Positions 25,575-34,486 of a stretch of 64,000 nt of DNA are shown here, in pieces. Made by a program: the position numbers and the translations under genes. Under the pieces are notes generated by a model. That model ran no database searches, was not told the DNA's origin, and saw nothing but the letters and a program-made list of their open reading frames with translations. Every line of letters begins with the position of its first letter. Within the stretch, counting starts at the first letter, position 1. This stretch comes from an uncultured Eudoraea sp. (lineage in GTDB: Bacteria > Bacteroidota > Bacteroidia > Flavobacteriales > Flavobacteriaceae): positions 124,001 to 188,000 of the forward strand of contig CAMYIE010000004.1 in NCBI GenBank assembly GCA_947258405.1, read 5' to 3'.

Positions 25575-27644
25575 ATGAGAATATCCAACATTTTTTTGAT
25601 TGCGTTAATCGGGCTTGTGATGAGCTGTGCCCAGAAAGAAAAAGAAACAGCTGAGGCAACAATTCCCGACCTGGTAGACCGGGAATTATATTTTGGCAAT
25701 CCGGATAAGATCCAGGTACGGATCAGTCCCGATGGAAAGTATTTTAGCTACCGCGCACCGGTGGATGGTGTTATGAACATCTGGGTAGGACCAATAGACC
25801 AACCCGAAAGTGCACAACCGATCACCAAAGATACTTTGAGAGGGGTGAGGAATTATCAGTGGAGCTATAAGCCAGGTTTAATTTTATACGCCCAGGACAA
25901 GGGAGGTGACGAGAACTGGCATGTACACCTTGTAGATGTTGAAAATAAAACAGATACCGACCTGACTCCACAGGAAGATATCAAGGGACCTGATGGGAAG
26001 CCGCTGATCGATCCAACGAACGATAAGGTCTTTCGTCCCCGCTTCCAGATCATGAGTGTATCCAGGGATATGCCAGATCAGATACTCATCCAGGCTAACA
26101 ATTCCGAACCTTCTAATTCGGATGTCTATAAAATAGATCTTAACACCAAGCAGATGGAACTGCTGGTAAAAGATGAATCATTCTTGTCGATCGTTGCCGA
26201 TAATGCCTATAACATCCGACTGGCGACAAGGACTAACCCGGAGGGGGGTCAGATTGTTTATAAGTATAATGGAGGCAACTGGGAGGAGTATTTTAGAGTA
26301 CCCCAGGAAGACATGCTCACCTTTGGCTTATTTGGATTCGACAAAGGGAATGAAAATGTATATATGATCGATAGCCGTGGCAGAGACAAGGCGGCATTAT
26401 ATAAATTGAATATCAATACCGATGAGAAAACCGTGGTCGCACAGAGTGATAAAGCAGATATTTCGAATGTCATGGTGCATCCTACTACCTATGAAGTTGA
26501 AGCCTATGCCACCAACTATCTTCGTGAGGAATGGGTAGCACTGAATGATGAAATGAAGGAAGACCTGGCTTATCTGACCGGCTTTAAAGAAGGGGACCTG
26601 GGTGTGTATTTCCGATCAACCGACAACGACACCTGGATTATTGCCTATGATTCGCCTCAGGAGTATTTAAAATATTATAAATACGACAGGGCCAACAAAA
26701 AAGCGGAATTATTGGTTTCCTCCAAGCCTGATTTCGATAATGTAGAACTGGCCAATATGTATCCGGTGGAGATAGAAAGCCGTGACGGACTAAAACTGGT
26801 TTCCTATTTAACCATTCCCAGTGAACTGGATGTAGAAGGGCGGACTTCTTCTCCGGCCCCGACCGTTTTATTGGTGCATGGCGGGCCATGGGCCAGGGAT
26901 AATTACGGTTTTAATACCCTTCATCAATGGTTGGCGAACAGGGGCTATGTAGTACTTTCAGTGAATTACAGGGGCTCAACAGGTTTTGGGAAAAACTTTA
27001 TAAATATAGCCGCAGAAGAGTGGGCTGGAAAAATGCACGACGACCTGATCGATGCCGTTGACTGGATGGTGGACGAAAAGATTGCCGATAAAGACAAGAT
27101 TGCCATTTATGGAGGCAGCTATGGAGGCTATGCCACTTTGGTAGGACTAACCTATACACCTGATGTTTTTGCCTGTGGGGTTGATATCGTTGGCCCTTCA
27201 GACCTTAATACTCTGATCAATACCATACCACCTTACTGGAAGTCGTTCAGGGATATCTTTGTACACCATATCGGTGACCCTGATACAGAGGAAGGAGCAG
27301 CTTTATTATCGGATCGTTCTCCGTTGCATCGCGTAGATAGCATCCAAAAACCTTTGTTGATTGGGCAAGGCGCCAACGACCCGAGAGTGAAGCAGGCAGA
27401 ATCGGACCAGATCGTGGAAGCGATGAAGCAAAAACAGATACCGGTTACTTACGTGCTGTACCCTGATGAAGGCCATGGATTTGCCAGGCCCGAGAACAGC
27501 CTTTCATTCTTTGCAGTTTCGGAAGTCTTTTTGGAAAAACACCTCGGCGGAAGAGTACAGGAGATTGGTGAGGATTTTGATGGCAGTAGTATCCAGATCA
27601 TCAATGCAGGAGATCTAAAATCGTTGGACTCTCCCAAAATGTAA
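25575..27644 (+). CDS. S9 family prolyl oligopeptidase-like serine peptidase (lipoprotein)
   Basis: The start at 25575 gives a lipoprotein signal ending in GLVMSC (Cys18), which fits better than the upstream ATG at 25488. The 689-residue mature frame has an N-terminal beta-propeller and a C-terminal alpha/beta-hydrolase domain. The oxyanion segment is LLVHGGPWARDNYGF (about 434), the nucleophile lies in YGGSYGGYA (about 516), the Asp is near DPRVKQAES (about 602), and the His is in DEGHGFARPEN (about 633). It probably cleaves short peptides in the envelope. A terminator follows. Confidence 0.93.
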   Translation: MRISNIFLIALIGLVMSCAQKEKETAEATIPDLVDRELYFGNPDKIQVRISPDGKYFSYRAPVDGVMNIWVGPIDQPESAQPITKDTLRGVRNYQWSYKPGLILYAQDKGGDENWHVHLVDVENKTDTDLTPQEDIKGPDGKPLIDPTNDKVFRPRFQIMSVSRDMPDQILIQANNSEPSNSDVYKIDLNTKQMELLVKDESFLSIVADNAYNIRLATRTNPEGGQIVYKYNGGNWEEYFRVPQEDMLTFGLFGFDKGNENVYMIDSRGRDKAALYKLNINTDEKTVVAQSDKADISNVMVHPTTYEVEAYATNYLREEWVALNDEMKEDLAYLTGFKEGDLGVYFRSTDNDTWIIAYDSPQEYLKYYKYDRANKKAELLVSSKPDFDNVELANMYPVEIESRDGLKLVSYLTIPSELDVEGRTSSPAPTVLLVHGGPWARDNYGFNTLHQWLANRGYVVLSVNYRGSTGFGKNFINIAAEEWAGKMHDDLIDAVDWMVDEKIADKDKIAIYGGSYGGYATLVGLTYTPDVFACGVDIVGPSDLNTLINTIPPYWKSFRDIFVHHIGDPDTEEGAALLSDRSPLHRVDSIQKPLLIGQGANDPRVKQAESDQIVEAMKQKQIPVTYVLYPDEGHGFARPENSLSFFAVSEVFLEKHLGGRVQEIGEDFDGSSIQIINAGDLKSLDSPKM

Positions 27645-27665
27645 GGATAATTATATTTAATATCG

Positions 27666-27697
27666 CGGCGGTCGGGAACTCAGGGTACCGGTCGCCG
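27666..27697 (+). terminator. Terminator after the S9 peptidase gene
   Basis: CGGCGGTCGG and CCGGTCGCCG form a 10-bp stem with two G-U wobbles and a 12-base loop, followed by TTTTTTATT on the plus strand. Confidence 0.75.
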
Positions 27698-27701
27698 TTT
27701 T

Positions 27702-28133
27702 TTATTCAAGAAAGTTCTTAAGATTCCCCTTTATAAAATATTCCCAACCCCCTTTACAGCTCTCACGACTAAACTCCGGTATATCATCCGGAAAACTATC
27801 CAGGCCGGTATTGGTGAGTCTTAGCAAGGTTCCTTTATCCTTTTTAAGGAGGTCGAAACTTACTATCCCTTCTCCTTCCATATCCTTATAACTCCAGTGA
27901 TAAACGATTTTACAGGGAGGTGTTGCCTCAAGGATCATCCAGCGGTGGCGAAATATTCTTTCCCCTGAGTCGACATCGAATTCTGTGTAAAATCCTTTTT
28001 CGGCCTTAAACTCTGGGATATCTGCAAAGAACCATTGTATCATCTGATCCCGATCAGTTATTGCCGCCCAGACTTTCTCGACGGGTAGTTTAAAATCCTG
28101 ATCTACTATTATTGGTTCATTTCGATTGTCCAT
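27702..28133 (-). CDS. SRPBCC/AHSA1 family protein
   Basis: The 143-residue protein has the START-like fold of the AHSA1 group. It begins DFKLPVEKVWAAITDRDQMI with QWFF, has a central RHRWMILEATPPCKIVYHW strand pair, and ends in SRESCKGGWEYFIKGNLKNF, typical of the family. These proteins bind hydrophobic ligands, and many sit in operons with ArsR regulators. This copy stands alone, convergent with the peptidase gene. Confidence 0.88.
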   Translation of the reverse strand: MDNRNEPIIVDQDFKLPVEKVWAAITDRDQMIQWFFADIPEFKAEKGFYTEFDVDSGERIFRHRWMILEATPPCKIVYHWSYKDMEGEGIVSFDLLKKDKGTLLRLTNTGLDSFPDDIPEFSRESCKGGWEYFIKGNLKNFLE

Positions 28134-28243
28134 TTTTTTCCGTTCAGTTAAAAGTATTTAACGAGAGTCCCTGTGTTGAGGCTTGACTATTAATGAGGAT
28201 TTTAAATCCGTATTAGCCATAAGTTATATAAAATAATTCCAGG

Positions 28244-29017
28244 TCAGATCAGCCCCATTCCCAGGGCTACCGAAAGAAAGATGAGCATGATGGCAACGAT
28301 CACCTGAAGTGAATGCAGTGTTATTTTTTTCAGCAGCTTGTTTCCCAAAAAAGCCCCGGCAATAGCGGCCAGTGTTCCACAGATGACAATTGGGATATTT
28401 TCCTCGAGCCCAGATTCCTTAAAACGGGTTGAATAAACCCCAAGGCGAGTGAAGTCGACCATCGTAGAGACCACTACAGCTGTTCCGATATACGCTTCCT
28501 TAGACAAACCTGCTTTTATAAGAAACGCTGCTCTGAGTGCCCCCTGATTTCCGGAAAGTCCGCCGAAGAAACCGCTTAATATACCTCCTAAAGGAAGCTT
28601 GTCTTTACCGAACTGCAATCGGGAAAAGAAGGGAATAAGATCCATCACGGCAAAACATATCAGTAAGATGGAGATCAGGAATTTAGCCGGGTATACCTGC
28701 CAAATACGCCCGGCCATTTGATAGGTAAACAGAGGATTTGCATCGGGAATGTTTAATAAGATCCAGGCTCCGGCAAAAGCGGCGACCACTGCCGGAATAC
28801 CAAATCTCAGCACAGTGCTTTTATCGGCCTTACCGCCTACCAGGGCAATTTTAAAAATATTATTGCTGAAATGGACAATACCGGTGAGGGCAATAGCCGC
28901 TTCCACCGGAAAGAATATCATAAAAACCGGTGTAAGGATGGTACCCAATCCGAAGCCCGAAAAAAATGTCAGGATAGCGGCGAAAAATGCGGTAATGGCA
29001 ATTACAAAAAATTCCAT
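28244..29017 (-). CDS. TauE/SafE family sulfite exporter-like permease
   Basis: The 257-residue membrane protein has about eight hydrophobic segments and the two-repeat TauE/SafE layout, with LTFFSGFGLGTILTPVF in the first half and GFFGGLSGNQGALRAAFLIK in the second. Family members export sulfite, sulfoacetate or related organic anions, and the substrate here is unknown. Its ATG overlaps the TAA of an upstream NTF2-like fragment by one base (TAATG), which suggests translational coupling. Confidence 0.9.
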   Translation of the reverse strand: MEFFVIAITAFFAAILTFFSGFGLGTILTPVFMIFFPVEAAIALTGIVHFSNNIFKIALVGGKADKSTVLRFGIPAVVAAFAGAWILLNIPDANPLFTYQMAGRIWQVYPAKFLISILLICFAVMDLIPFFSRLQFGKDKLPLGGILSGFFGGLSGNQGALRAAFLIKAGLSKEAYIGTAVVVSTMVDFTRLGVYSTRFKESGLEENIPIVICGTLAAIAGAFLGNKLLKKITLHSLQVIVAIMLIFLSVALGMGLI

Positions 29018-29229
29018 TAATCAGGCATATCTAATTTTCGGTTTTCACTGATCTCACCTTCGATATTGTAATATGCGATGATTTCATGAATCATCCCACT
29101 TTTAATATAATGCCACTCACTGACTTCCAGCCTGAAATCTTTTTTGAGTCCGCTGTACCAGACGCATGCTCTATCTGTCTCGTAAAAGGCATCATGTGTC
29201 ACGAACCGATGCCCCAGCAATCGAACCAT
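29017..29229 (-). pseudogene. Truncated NTF2/SnoaL-like protein
   Basis: The 70-codon frame encodes only the C-terminal half of an NTF2-like domain: RLLGHRFVTHDAFYETDRAC, then SEWHYIKSGMIHEIIAYYNI. The frame continues upstream as DG-stop-ITGSE, where the protein should extend into its N-terminal helices, so an in-frame stop and loss of the N-terminus are visible. No start codon gives a full domain. It probably once was the first gene of a pair with the TauE/SafE permease, to which it is still joined by a TAATG overlap. Confidence 0.55.
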
Positions 29230-29331
29230 TTCCGAACCAGTAATTCAGCCGTCGTAGCGCAATATTATAAAAGATTCCCACACCTTTAAAATTTCTGAGA
29301 ATTAAATTGGGCGAAGTTTATTCCAAAAGGA

Positions 29332-29360
29332 AAAGGTGGCCGTAAGTTACGACCACCTTT
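29332..29360 (-). terminator. Terminator after the NTF2-like lipoprotein gene
   Basis: AAAGGTGG and CCACCTTT form the outer stem around a self-complementary core. On the minus strand the stem is followed by a T-rich tract. It lies 20 bp past the stop of the gene at 29380. Confidence 0.65.
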
Positions 29361-29379
29361 CTTATTTCTGTAATATTTA

Positions 29380-29952
29380 TTATTCCTCTTCCGCCAGTTG
29401 TGCGGCCAGTCCGTTTACATCCCAGTATTCTGAACTCTGAGTGATTTTGCCCTCATCGTTCACTGAAGCAAGGCTGAAATACTTGACTCCGATTTCCTTT
29501 CCCGACTCGGAATGCGTAGCCGTCCAGGTGCCATAGGCACGGATAATTGTCGAACTGATATTGGCCATTCCTTTAGGAAATACCGAACCCGACCAAAAGC
29601 CGTTAACGGTAGAATCGGGCATAACAATTCCTTCGGTGAACTTGATGTTATCGAAGGCGTCGTGATAGCCTTTAAGCGCCTCCATGAATTCCGCTTTACC
29701 TAACCATTTGTTTCCATTGTAGTAAGGCGGACTCCATTGAAAGTCGTCTGCGATCATGGCCGACTGTGCCTCCAGATCTTCGTCGCCATGAGCCTGGTAA
29801 AAGGCCTCCAAAACCGCTACCTGGCGGTCATATTTATCATAGTCCGGCATTTCTGCCTCTTCTTTCGCCATTTCTGCCTCTTTGGCTTGTTCCTTACAGC
29901 CGAACAGGGTAACAACCGCAAGCATGATCAATGTTAAAAGTTTTGTTTTCAT
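29380..29952 (-). CDS. NTF2/SnoaL-like lipoprotein
   Basis: From the ATG at 29950-29952 the 190-residue product has a lipoprotein signal ending in TLFGC (Cys19). A Glu/Ala/Met-rich linker follows, then an NTF2-like domain from about residue 40: VLEAFYQAHGDEDLEAQSAM, then DDFQWSPPYY and a C-terminal SSEYWDVNGLAAQLAEEE. NTF2-like domains are small cone-shaped ligand-binding or enzymatic folds, and no function can be assigned. It is a single-gene unit ending at a clear terminator. Confidence 0.85.
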   Translation of the reverse strand: MKTKLLTLIMLAVVTLFGCKEQAKEAEMAKEEAEMPDYDKYDRQVAVLEAFYQAHGDEDLEAQSAMIADDFQWSPPYYNGNKWLGKAEFMEALKGYHDAFDNIKFTEGIVMPDSTVNGFWSGSVFPKGMANISSTIIRAYGTWTATHSESGKEIGVKYFSLASVNDEGKITQSSEYWDVNGLAAQLAEEE

Positions 29953-30050
29953 AATGGTTGGTTTTTTTATTATTAGCAATACGGGGTGATTCTGTAAGAT
30001 ACAAAAATTATTGCTGCTCGAAATACCCTAAATATTCTGACCAGTGCTAA

Positions 30051-30875
30051 CTAGCTGCCCTTCGATCTCTTTTTTAGTAATAGAAAATAGCCCAGCAGAG
30101 CGGCAAAAACGATGTTTAGGCAATAATTACTTAATAGGAGTTTGAAGTCGTTTGTTTCTTCAAAAAAGTCAAAAGTGATATTCGATGCTGCATTAAAAAA
30201 GGCATGCAGGATTATTGCATAAAATACACTCCCACCACATTTCAAATGTACATAGGTATATATAGAACTTAGTGATATTGTATACAAACAAAACAATCCG
30301 ACAGACCAGATAGTAACCGTCAAGAATTCGGGTATTGCTGCACCAGGAAACGAAAAGGATGCCAGATGCCAAATCCCCCAGGCTAATCCTACTGACAATG
30401 TACTTTTAAAGATGGAGTATTTCTCGAGCAATTTGGGCAGCATAAATCCTCTCCAGCCAAGTTCTTCTCCCATTGGCCCAAACGGTAAGGCTACCAGGAC
30501 CCAAAAGGATATACCACTGATACCGAGTTCCCAATTTATGTGGAGATTACCTTCAAAAAGAAATGCAGAGACCAGATAACTTAACAGGTACAGGAATATG
30601 GGTACAATTATTATAAACAGGATTAGCTTCCATGTGGTTTTAACTTTTAGTAACTTTTTTAGCAATACTTTTAAGTCTTTTCTTGAAATAATGGCCTGAA
30701 TAATAATTGCTGCTATCGAGGGCCCGTAAGCACCTATTATTCCGATTAGAGCCATGGGAGGTATTGTGTCTTGCTCGAGTATGAGCTGATAACTTGGATA
30801 AAGAAATGTCCAGGAGATCAGGTAATTTAATACCAGGAAAGACCAGATAGGATAGCGCAATACGAAAGCTCTCAT
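30051..30875 (-). CDS. CPBP family intramembrane metalloprotease
   Basis: The 274-residue integral membrane protein has about eight helices and the CPBP (Abi, CAAX-protease-like) motif GEELGWRGFMLPKL at about residue 137. Downstream are the second and third motif histidines in WGIWHLASF and ILHAFFNAAS. Family members cleave prenylated or other membrane substrates, and some give immunity to bacteriocins. The substrate here is unknown. A second CPBP gene is at 48647-49501. Confidence 0.9.
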   Translation of the reverse strand: MRAFVLRYPIWSFLVLNYLISWTFLYPSYQLILEQDTIPPMALIGIIGAYGPSIAAIIIQAIISRKDLKVLLKKLLKVKTTWKLILFIIIVPIFLYLLSYLVSAFLFEGNLHINWELGISGISFWVLVALPFGPMGEELGWRGFMLPKLLEKYSIFKSTLSVGLAWGIWHLASFSFPGAAIPEFLTVTIWSVGLFCLYTISLSSIYTYVHLKCGGSVFYAIILHAFFNAASNITFDFFEETNDFKLLLSNYCLNIVFAALLGYFLLLKKRSKGS

Positions 30876-30975
30876 AAAGCTTTTTCTTAATGACTATGCT
30901 GTTATGATTCTGTTACACTTTTGAAATGCAATTTCGGTTTGTTCAAATGGGGAATAGTAAAAAAGTGAAATAATA

Positions 30976-31521
30976 CTATATCTTTCGCCTTACCCATGAA
31001 AGCAAAGTACTGGCGCCAACACCTAAAACCGCGGCCAGTATGTTAAATCCAATATCTATTAAATCAAAGACGCGATCAGGTATAAATAACTGGATACCTT
31101 CATCGAGGAGGCCAATAATACTAGAAACTCCTATGGCTATCAAGCCTGGATATTTAATCAGCATTTCCTGTTTATTCCTTTCTTTAAGGGCTTCATGAAT
31201 AAAGATTGCTAAAACGCTGTATTCGATAAGGTGACTGCGCTCTTCGGGCACGGCCATCCGTAATAAGACGAGAAGGTAAATTGCGATTATACCAAGCCAG
31301 ATACCGATTTCCAATGGACCCGAATAGCGTTTCCATCCATGCCAGAGCACCGTAGCCAACACTAATGCTATCGCCAGCCAAAAACCATTGGTCAGAAGTT
31401 CACGTTCGCGTAAATAACCGGAAAGCGGCCTGCCGATAAAGATCAATGAATAGATACCGATAATGACCACGATGACTGCGTTCCAAAGCCGTTTTTCTCT
31501 TCTTGAGGTAAATAGGGTCAT
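30976..31521 (-). CDS. VanZ-like membrane protein
   Basis: The 181-residue protein has about five membrane helices. It carries the VanZ-like signatures of an acidic loop after the third helix (VPEERSHLIEYSVLAIFIHE) and a C-terminal GLLDEGIQLFIPDRVFDLID-type segment. VanZ confers low-level teicoplanin resistance in enterococci, but most family members have no known role, so resistance is not implied. The gene stands alone, downstream of the ArsR-SRPBCC operon on the same strand. Confidence 0.82.
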   Translation of the reverse strand: MTLFTSRREKRLWNAVIVVIIGIYSLIFIGRPLSGYLRERELLTNGFWLAIALVLATVLWHGWKRYSGPLEIGIWLGIIAIYLLVLLRMAVPEERSHLIEYSVLAIFIHEALKERNKQEMLIKYPGLIAIGVSSIIGLLDEGIQLFIPDRVFDLIDIGFNILAAVLGVGASTLLSWVRRKI

Positions 31522-31680
31522 ATTTTGGAGGCCTTACATAGCTAGATGACAGACCTATTTGTTATGTGAACACCCTGTAACTGATAATAAATCTTTCCCT
31601 GGTTGATTCTGCCAAAAAGACTTATTACATCATTACTAAAAAGGTGACACTACAAGATACATGATTTTGGCCCTCTTTTC

Positions 31681-32130
31681 TTATGACTCTTCCTCGACCA
31701 ATTCGGCTAAACGATCAAAGGTAGATCCCCAACCGTTTTTAAAGCCCATGGCTTCCTGTTGCCTGCAGTATTCTTCGGAGGGGTGGACAACATTGAATGT
31801 AAAATGTGTTTGATTTCCTTGAGCCTTTAGAATCACTTCTAATGTAACCCCTTCCGTCATCGGTTTAAAGTCTGCGGAGGTTACCAGCTTATTGGGCGGA
31901 CTGAGCTCTTTATACACGCCTTCGGCGATAAAATCCCTTCCATCGGGCATCTTCATACTGAATTTCCAGGCGCCGCCTACCTTGAGTTCATGCACCTCTA
32001 CCCGGGTTTCCATCCCTTTTGGTCCCCACCATTTTGCAATGTGGCCGGGTTGGGTCCAGGCATCCCAGACCAATTGAATGGGAGCGTTTAATGTCCGTTC
32101 GATAGTAAGGGTGCGATTGTCTCTATTCAT
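31681..32130 (-). CDS. SRPBCC/AHSA1 family protein in an ArsR operon
   Basis: The 149-residue protein is an AHSA1-type START-like protein: TIERTLNAPIQLVWDAWTQP, then IAKWWGPKGMETRVEVHEL and a C-terminal GFKNGWGSTFDRLAELVEEE. Its start overlaps the upstream ArsR gene by four bases (ATGA), so the two are translationally coupled. ArsR-AHSA1 pairs are common in bacteria. The AHSA1 protein presumably binds the small hydrophobic molecule to which the regulator responds, but the ligand is not known. Confidence 0.92.
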   Translation of the reverse strand: MNRDNRTLTIERTLNAPIQLVWDAWTQPGHIAKWWGPKGMETRVEVHELKVGGAWKFSMKMPDGRDFIAEGVYKELSPPNKLVTSADFKPMTEGVTLEVILKAQGNQTHFTFNVVHPSEEYCRQQEAMGFKNGWGSTFDRLAELVEEES

Positions 32131-32453
32131 AATTCTTGATTTTTGGATTGAAGTTGGATTATATAAGCCTCAAAAGAATCGATCTTCTCTTCCCAAAGAT
32201 TTCGATACTTGTCGATCCACAAAAAGGCCGGGATCAGTTCTTTGGGCTGAATTCGGCAATAGCGCGCTCTTCCCTTCTGTTCCATATGGATAAGGCCACA
32301 TTCTTCAAGAATTTTCAATTGCTTCGAGATGGCAGGGCGACTGATCTCAAAATGATCGGCTACTTCACTGACCGTAAGAATTTCATCGGCCAGTAGCTCT
32401 ATAATTTCTCTCCTTACCGGATCGGCCATGGCCTGGAAAACATCTCTTCGCAT
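32127..32453 (-). CDS. ArsR family winged-helix transcriptional regulator
   Basis: The 108-residue protein is a compact ArsR/SmtB winged helix: FQAMADPVRREIIELLADEI, then the recognition helix region VADHFEISRPAISKQLKILE and the wing IHMEQKGRARYCRIQ. The metal-binding cysteine pair of arsenite sensors (CVC) is absent, so it is probably not a metal sensor. It is the first gene of a two-gene operon with an SRPBCC protein. Two similar dyads overlap its promoter (see 32463-32509) and make autorepression likely. Confidence 0.93.
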   Translation of the reverse strand: MRRDVFQAMADPVRREIIELLADEILTVSEVADHFEISRPAISKQLKILEECGLIHMEQKGRARYCRIQPKELIPAFLWIDKYRNLWEEKIDSFEAYIIQLQSKNQEL

Positions 32454-32462
32454 CTTAATTAG

Positions 32463-32509
32463 GTAACTGATCGGTTACAAATATATATGTAAACATTCGG
32501 TTACGCAAA
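32463..32509 (-). promoter_or_regulatory. Promoter with two interleaved operators for the ArsR-SRPBCC operon
   Basis: On the minus strand the promoter is TTTG (32506-32509), a 20-bp spacer and TATATTTG (32478-32485), a full match to the Bacteroidota -33/-7 pattern, ending about 25 bp before the ArsR ATG. Two related 16-mers overlap it: GTAACTGATCGGTTAC (32463-32478, a dyad with one mismatched pair) next to the -7 box, and GTAAACATTCGGTTAC (32489-32504) in the spacer. Their centres are 26 bp apart, so the two sites lie on nearly opposite faces of B-form DNA. Occupation would block polymerase. That ArsR binds them is inference. Confidence 0.7.
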
Positions 32510-32553
32510 TTTTAATCGATTTTTACCTTGGAATTTGGCAGAAAAGATCTCTC

Positions 32554-33108
32554 TTAGCTCTCTGCCTGCAAGGCAACAGGACGTTTTCTAAGTAGTATAA
32601 GTGTAAGGATATAGATCAGCACAATGGCGAATGGGATAGCGCTAAATCTGTAATCTGGTAGGGCAAACCACAGCCCCAGTACCACAATAGTGCGACTCAG
32701 GGAGTGGAATATTCCCAGCCAGTGCCTGATGATCCATGAAAACGGGATCCACATCGTTCCGGTAAGGATCCCCACAGTTAGTGGAAGCGAACTGTAATCG
32801 ACCAGGAAGAAAGGAATGGCAATGGCATATGCCAGTACAGCCTGACCAACAGTGTACATAAAGAGTGAGTCGAAAGCGTTTTTTGGCTTGTTTTTATCCA
32901 GAAAATTTTCACCTGTGAATTTAGATAGGAACAGGGCCAGGTAAACAATACTGCCGGTACCGATAAACAAGACCCATACGGTAATCTCATCCGGAAAAAA
33001 AAGACCACTTATTCCAATAATAAACCATATGATGAGTCCGGCCAGTGGGGTGGCGGTAAAACTTCGGTTACTAAATTCCACTCGTTGTTCTTCCAGGCTT
33101 CTTTCCAT
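32554..33108 (-). CDS. Six-helix membrane protein (DUF7010-like)
   Basis: The 184-residue protein has a short charged N-terminus (MERSLEEQRVEFSNRSF) and about six membrane helices. The segment IPFSWIIRHWLGIFHSLSRT near residue 120 reminds me of the DUF7010 family. No function is known. It is co-directional with the gene at 33160 and 52 bp downstream of it. Confidence 0.7.
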   Translation of the reverse strand: MERSLEEQRVEFSNRSFTATPLAGLIIWFIIGISGLFFPDEITVWVLFIGTGSIVYLALFLSKFTGENFLDKNKPKNAFDSLFMYTVGQAVLAYAIAIPFFLVDYSSLPLTVGILTGTMWIPFSWIIRHWLGIFHSLSRTIVVLGLWFALPDYRFSAIPFAIVLIYILTLILLRKRPVALQAES

Positions 33109-33159
33109 TGTCTTATGTTTTCAGGGTTCAATTGCTATGATTTAGGACTGTAGTTGTTG

Positions 33160-33606
33160 TTAAAATTGAGTGGTCCAAGGCCTCACAAAAAAACCGGCGA
33201 GTTTCTGATCGGCATCAAAAACGGCCCGTACTTCTAACTCATTCTCCGATTGATCAAAATCACCTTTAAAACGATAGATCTCCAGATAGGCACCTGTTGT
33301 AGACCGCATCATATGGTTGAACCGGATAGACTTATAATCCCCAAACATTTTCTTAATCTGCTTGTATGATTTTTTCTGCCGTCGTTCACCAAGCCCGGAG
33401 ATCATTGCTGATGTTGCCTCCTCAGCCGTCAATTCATAAAAGCCACCCTTTTTTTGCTCCGAAAGCAGATTTTCCGTCAGATTAGCAGCCATTTCCAGCT
33501 TTGCCTGATCAACCTCTGCGGCATCTACTTCTTCGAATTTTTGCTGCGACTGGCACCCTGCGATAATTCCGAATAGCAGGAATATGGAAAAGAAACGAAT
33601 TTTCAT
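33160..33606 (-). CDS. Small lipoprotein of unknown function
   Basis: From the ATG at 33604-33606 the 148-residue product has a lipoprotein signal ending in GIIAGC (Cys18). A helical stretch (DQAKLEMAANLTENLLSEQK) is followed by a single alpha/beta domain with YRFKGDFDQSENELEVRAVF near the end. The layout resembles DUF3887/DUF4019-like domains, but I cannot assign it firmly. The upstream ATG at 33636 would put ten basic residues ahead of the signal peptide and is less likely. Confidence 0.75.
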   Translation of the reverse strand: MKIRFFSIFLLFGIIAGCQSQQKFEEVDAAEVDQAKLEMAANLTENLLSEQKKGGFYELTAEEATSAMISGLGERRQKKSYKQIKKMFGDYKSIRFNHMMRSTTGAYLEIYRFKGDFDQSENELEVRAVFDADQKLAGFFVRPWTTQF

Positions 33607-33679
33607 AATTCTACGAATTAAGCGAATTAAAATCATTCATAAAACAGGATCAATGGCCAATGAACGATTGCTAGATCAA

Positions 33680-34474
33680 CTACCGCAGCTCGAAGGTCAG
33701 GGTAGCCCAGTTCGACTCATAGTCGATACCGGCCTCGGCACTTTCCTCCATTTGGATAGTGCCCACGTACCAATGACCGGACCTGTTGAGCTCGAAACTG
33801 AACTCTCCGTCATCATCGGTAATGGATGCATTTACCTTAGCCGCCTGAGCCTCCTTCTGATCAGTTCCAAAATGCACTACTGCATTGGCCAGTGGTTCAC
33901 CTTTATAAACCAGCCGGAATTCGATCATATCTCCAACAGACAAATCATAAGGATTCTGTAACGGGATAAACTCAATGGGATAACCAAGTGTGGCCGAGTG
34001 GTCTTCTGTAGTTTCATCGCCCACCTGAAGAATAGCTTTTACGTGTTTGGAGTATTTCTCGGTAACATCCTGGTTCGAGAGTCCTTTCCCTTCGCGTTCG
34101 CGAACCATCCTGTCGAGTCCTTCGTGCTCCAGGTATTCTATAAAATCATCTGCTGTCTGATCCAGATTCCGTGCAGCAGTTGAGATCCCTGCTAAATAGG
34201 TTCCCGGATCACCGGTAGTAAACCTGAGATATGTGATATTATCCTTATCGTAATAATCGGCTTCCTGAGGGGAAAAGTCATAATCTGTGCCTTTGATCTT
34301 TGCATCCACAATACGATCGCGGGTAATAGTGTTTTCACTTTTATCAAAGGTGCCGTTATACAAATAGAGCTCTGCTGTTTGTCGGGCATCGAGGAAATAC
34401 GAATCGGTTTTCAGAAAAAGTTCATGAGATGAAAAAAGGACTAGAAGGCCAACTAAAAGAAGAATTTTTTTCAT
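33680..34474 (-). CDS. Exported DUF4198 domain protein
   Basis: The 264-residue protein has a signal peptide (MKKILLLVGLLVLFSSHELF), a His/Asp-containing beta-sandwich, and the DUF4198 C-terminal segment: DMIEFRLVYKGEPLANAVVH, then DDDGEFSFELNRSGHWYVGT. Family members are periplasmic and in some genomes sit beside nickel or cobalt uptake genes. No such genes are visible here. The start at 34472-34474 matches the signal peptide. A perfect 9-bp AT-rich dyad (34487-34511) lies just upstream and is a candidate operator. Confidence 0.82.
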   Translation of the reverse strand: MKKILLLVGLLVLFSSHELFLKTDSYFLDARQTAELYLYNGTFDKSENTITRDRIVDAKIKGTDYDFSPQEADYYDKDNITYLRFTTGDPGTYLAGISTAARNLDQTADDFIEYLEHEGLDRMVREREGKGLSNQDVTEKYSKHVKAILQVGDETTEDHSATLGYPIEFIPLQNPYDLSVGDMIEFRLVYKGEPLANAVVHFGTDQKEAQAAKVNASITDDDGEFSFELNRSGHWYVGTIQMEESAEAGIDYESNWATLTFELR

Positions 34475-34486
34475 AAGAGTATCAGC

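Noticed and set aside
30976-31521. Glycopeptide resistance gene vanZ
   Set aside because: Most VanZ-like proteins are not resistance genes and no other van genes are present, so only the fold is claimed.
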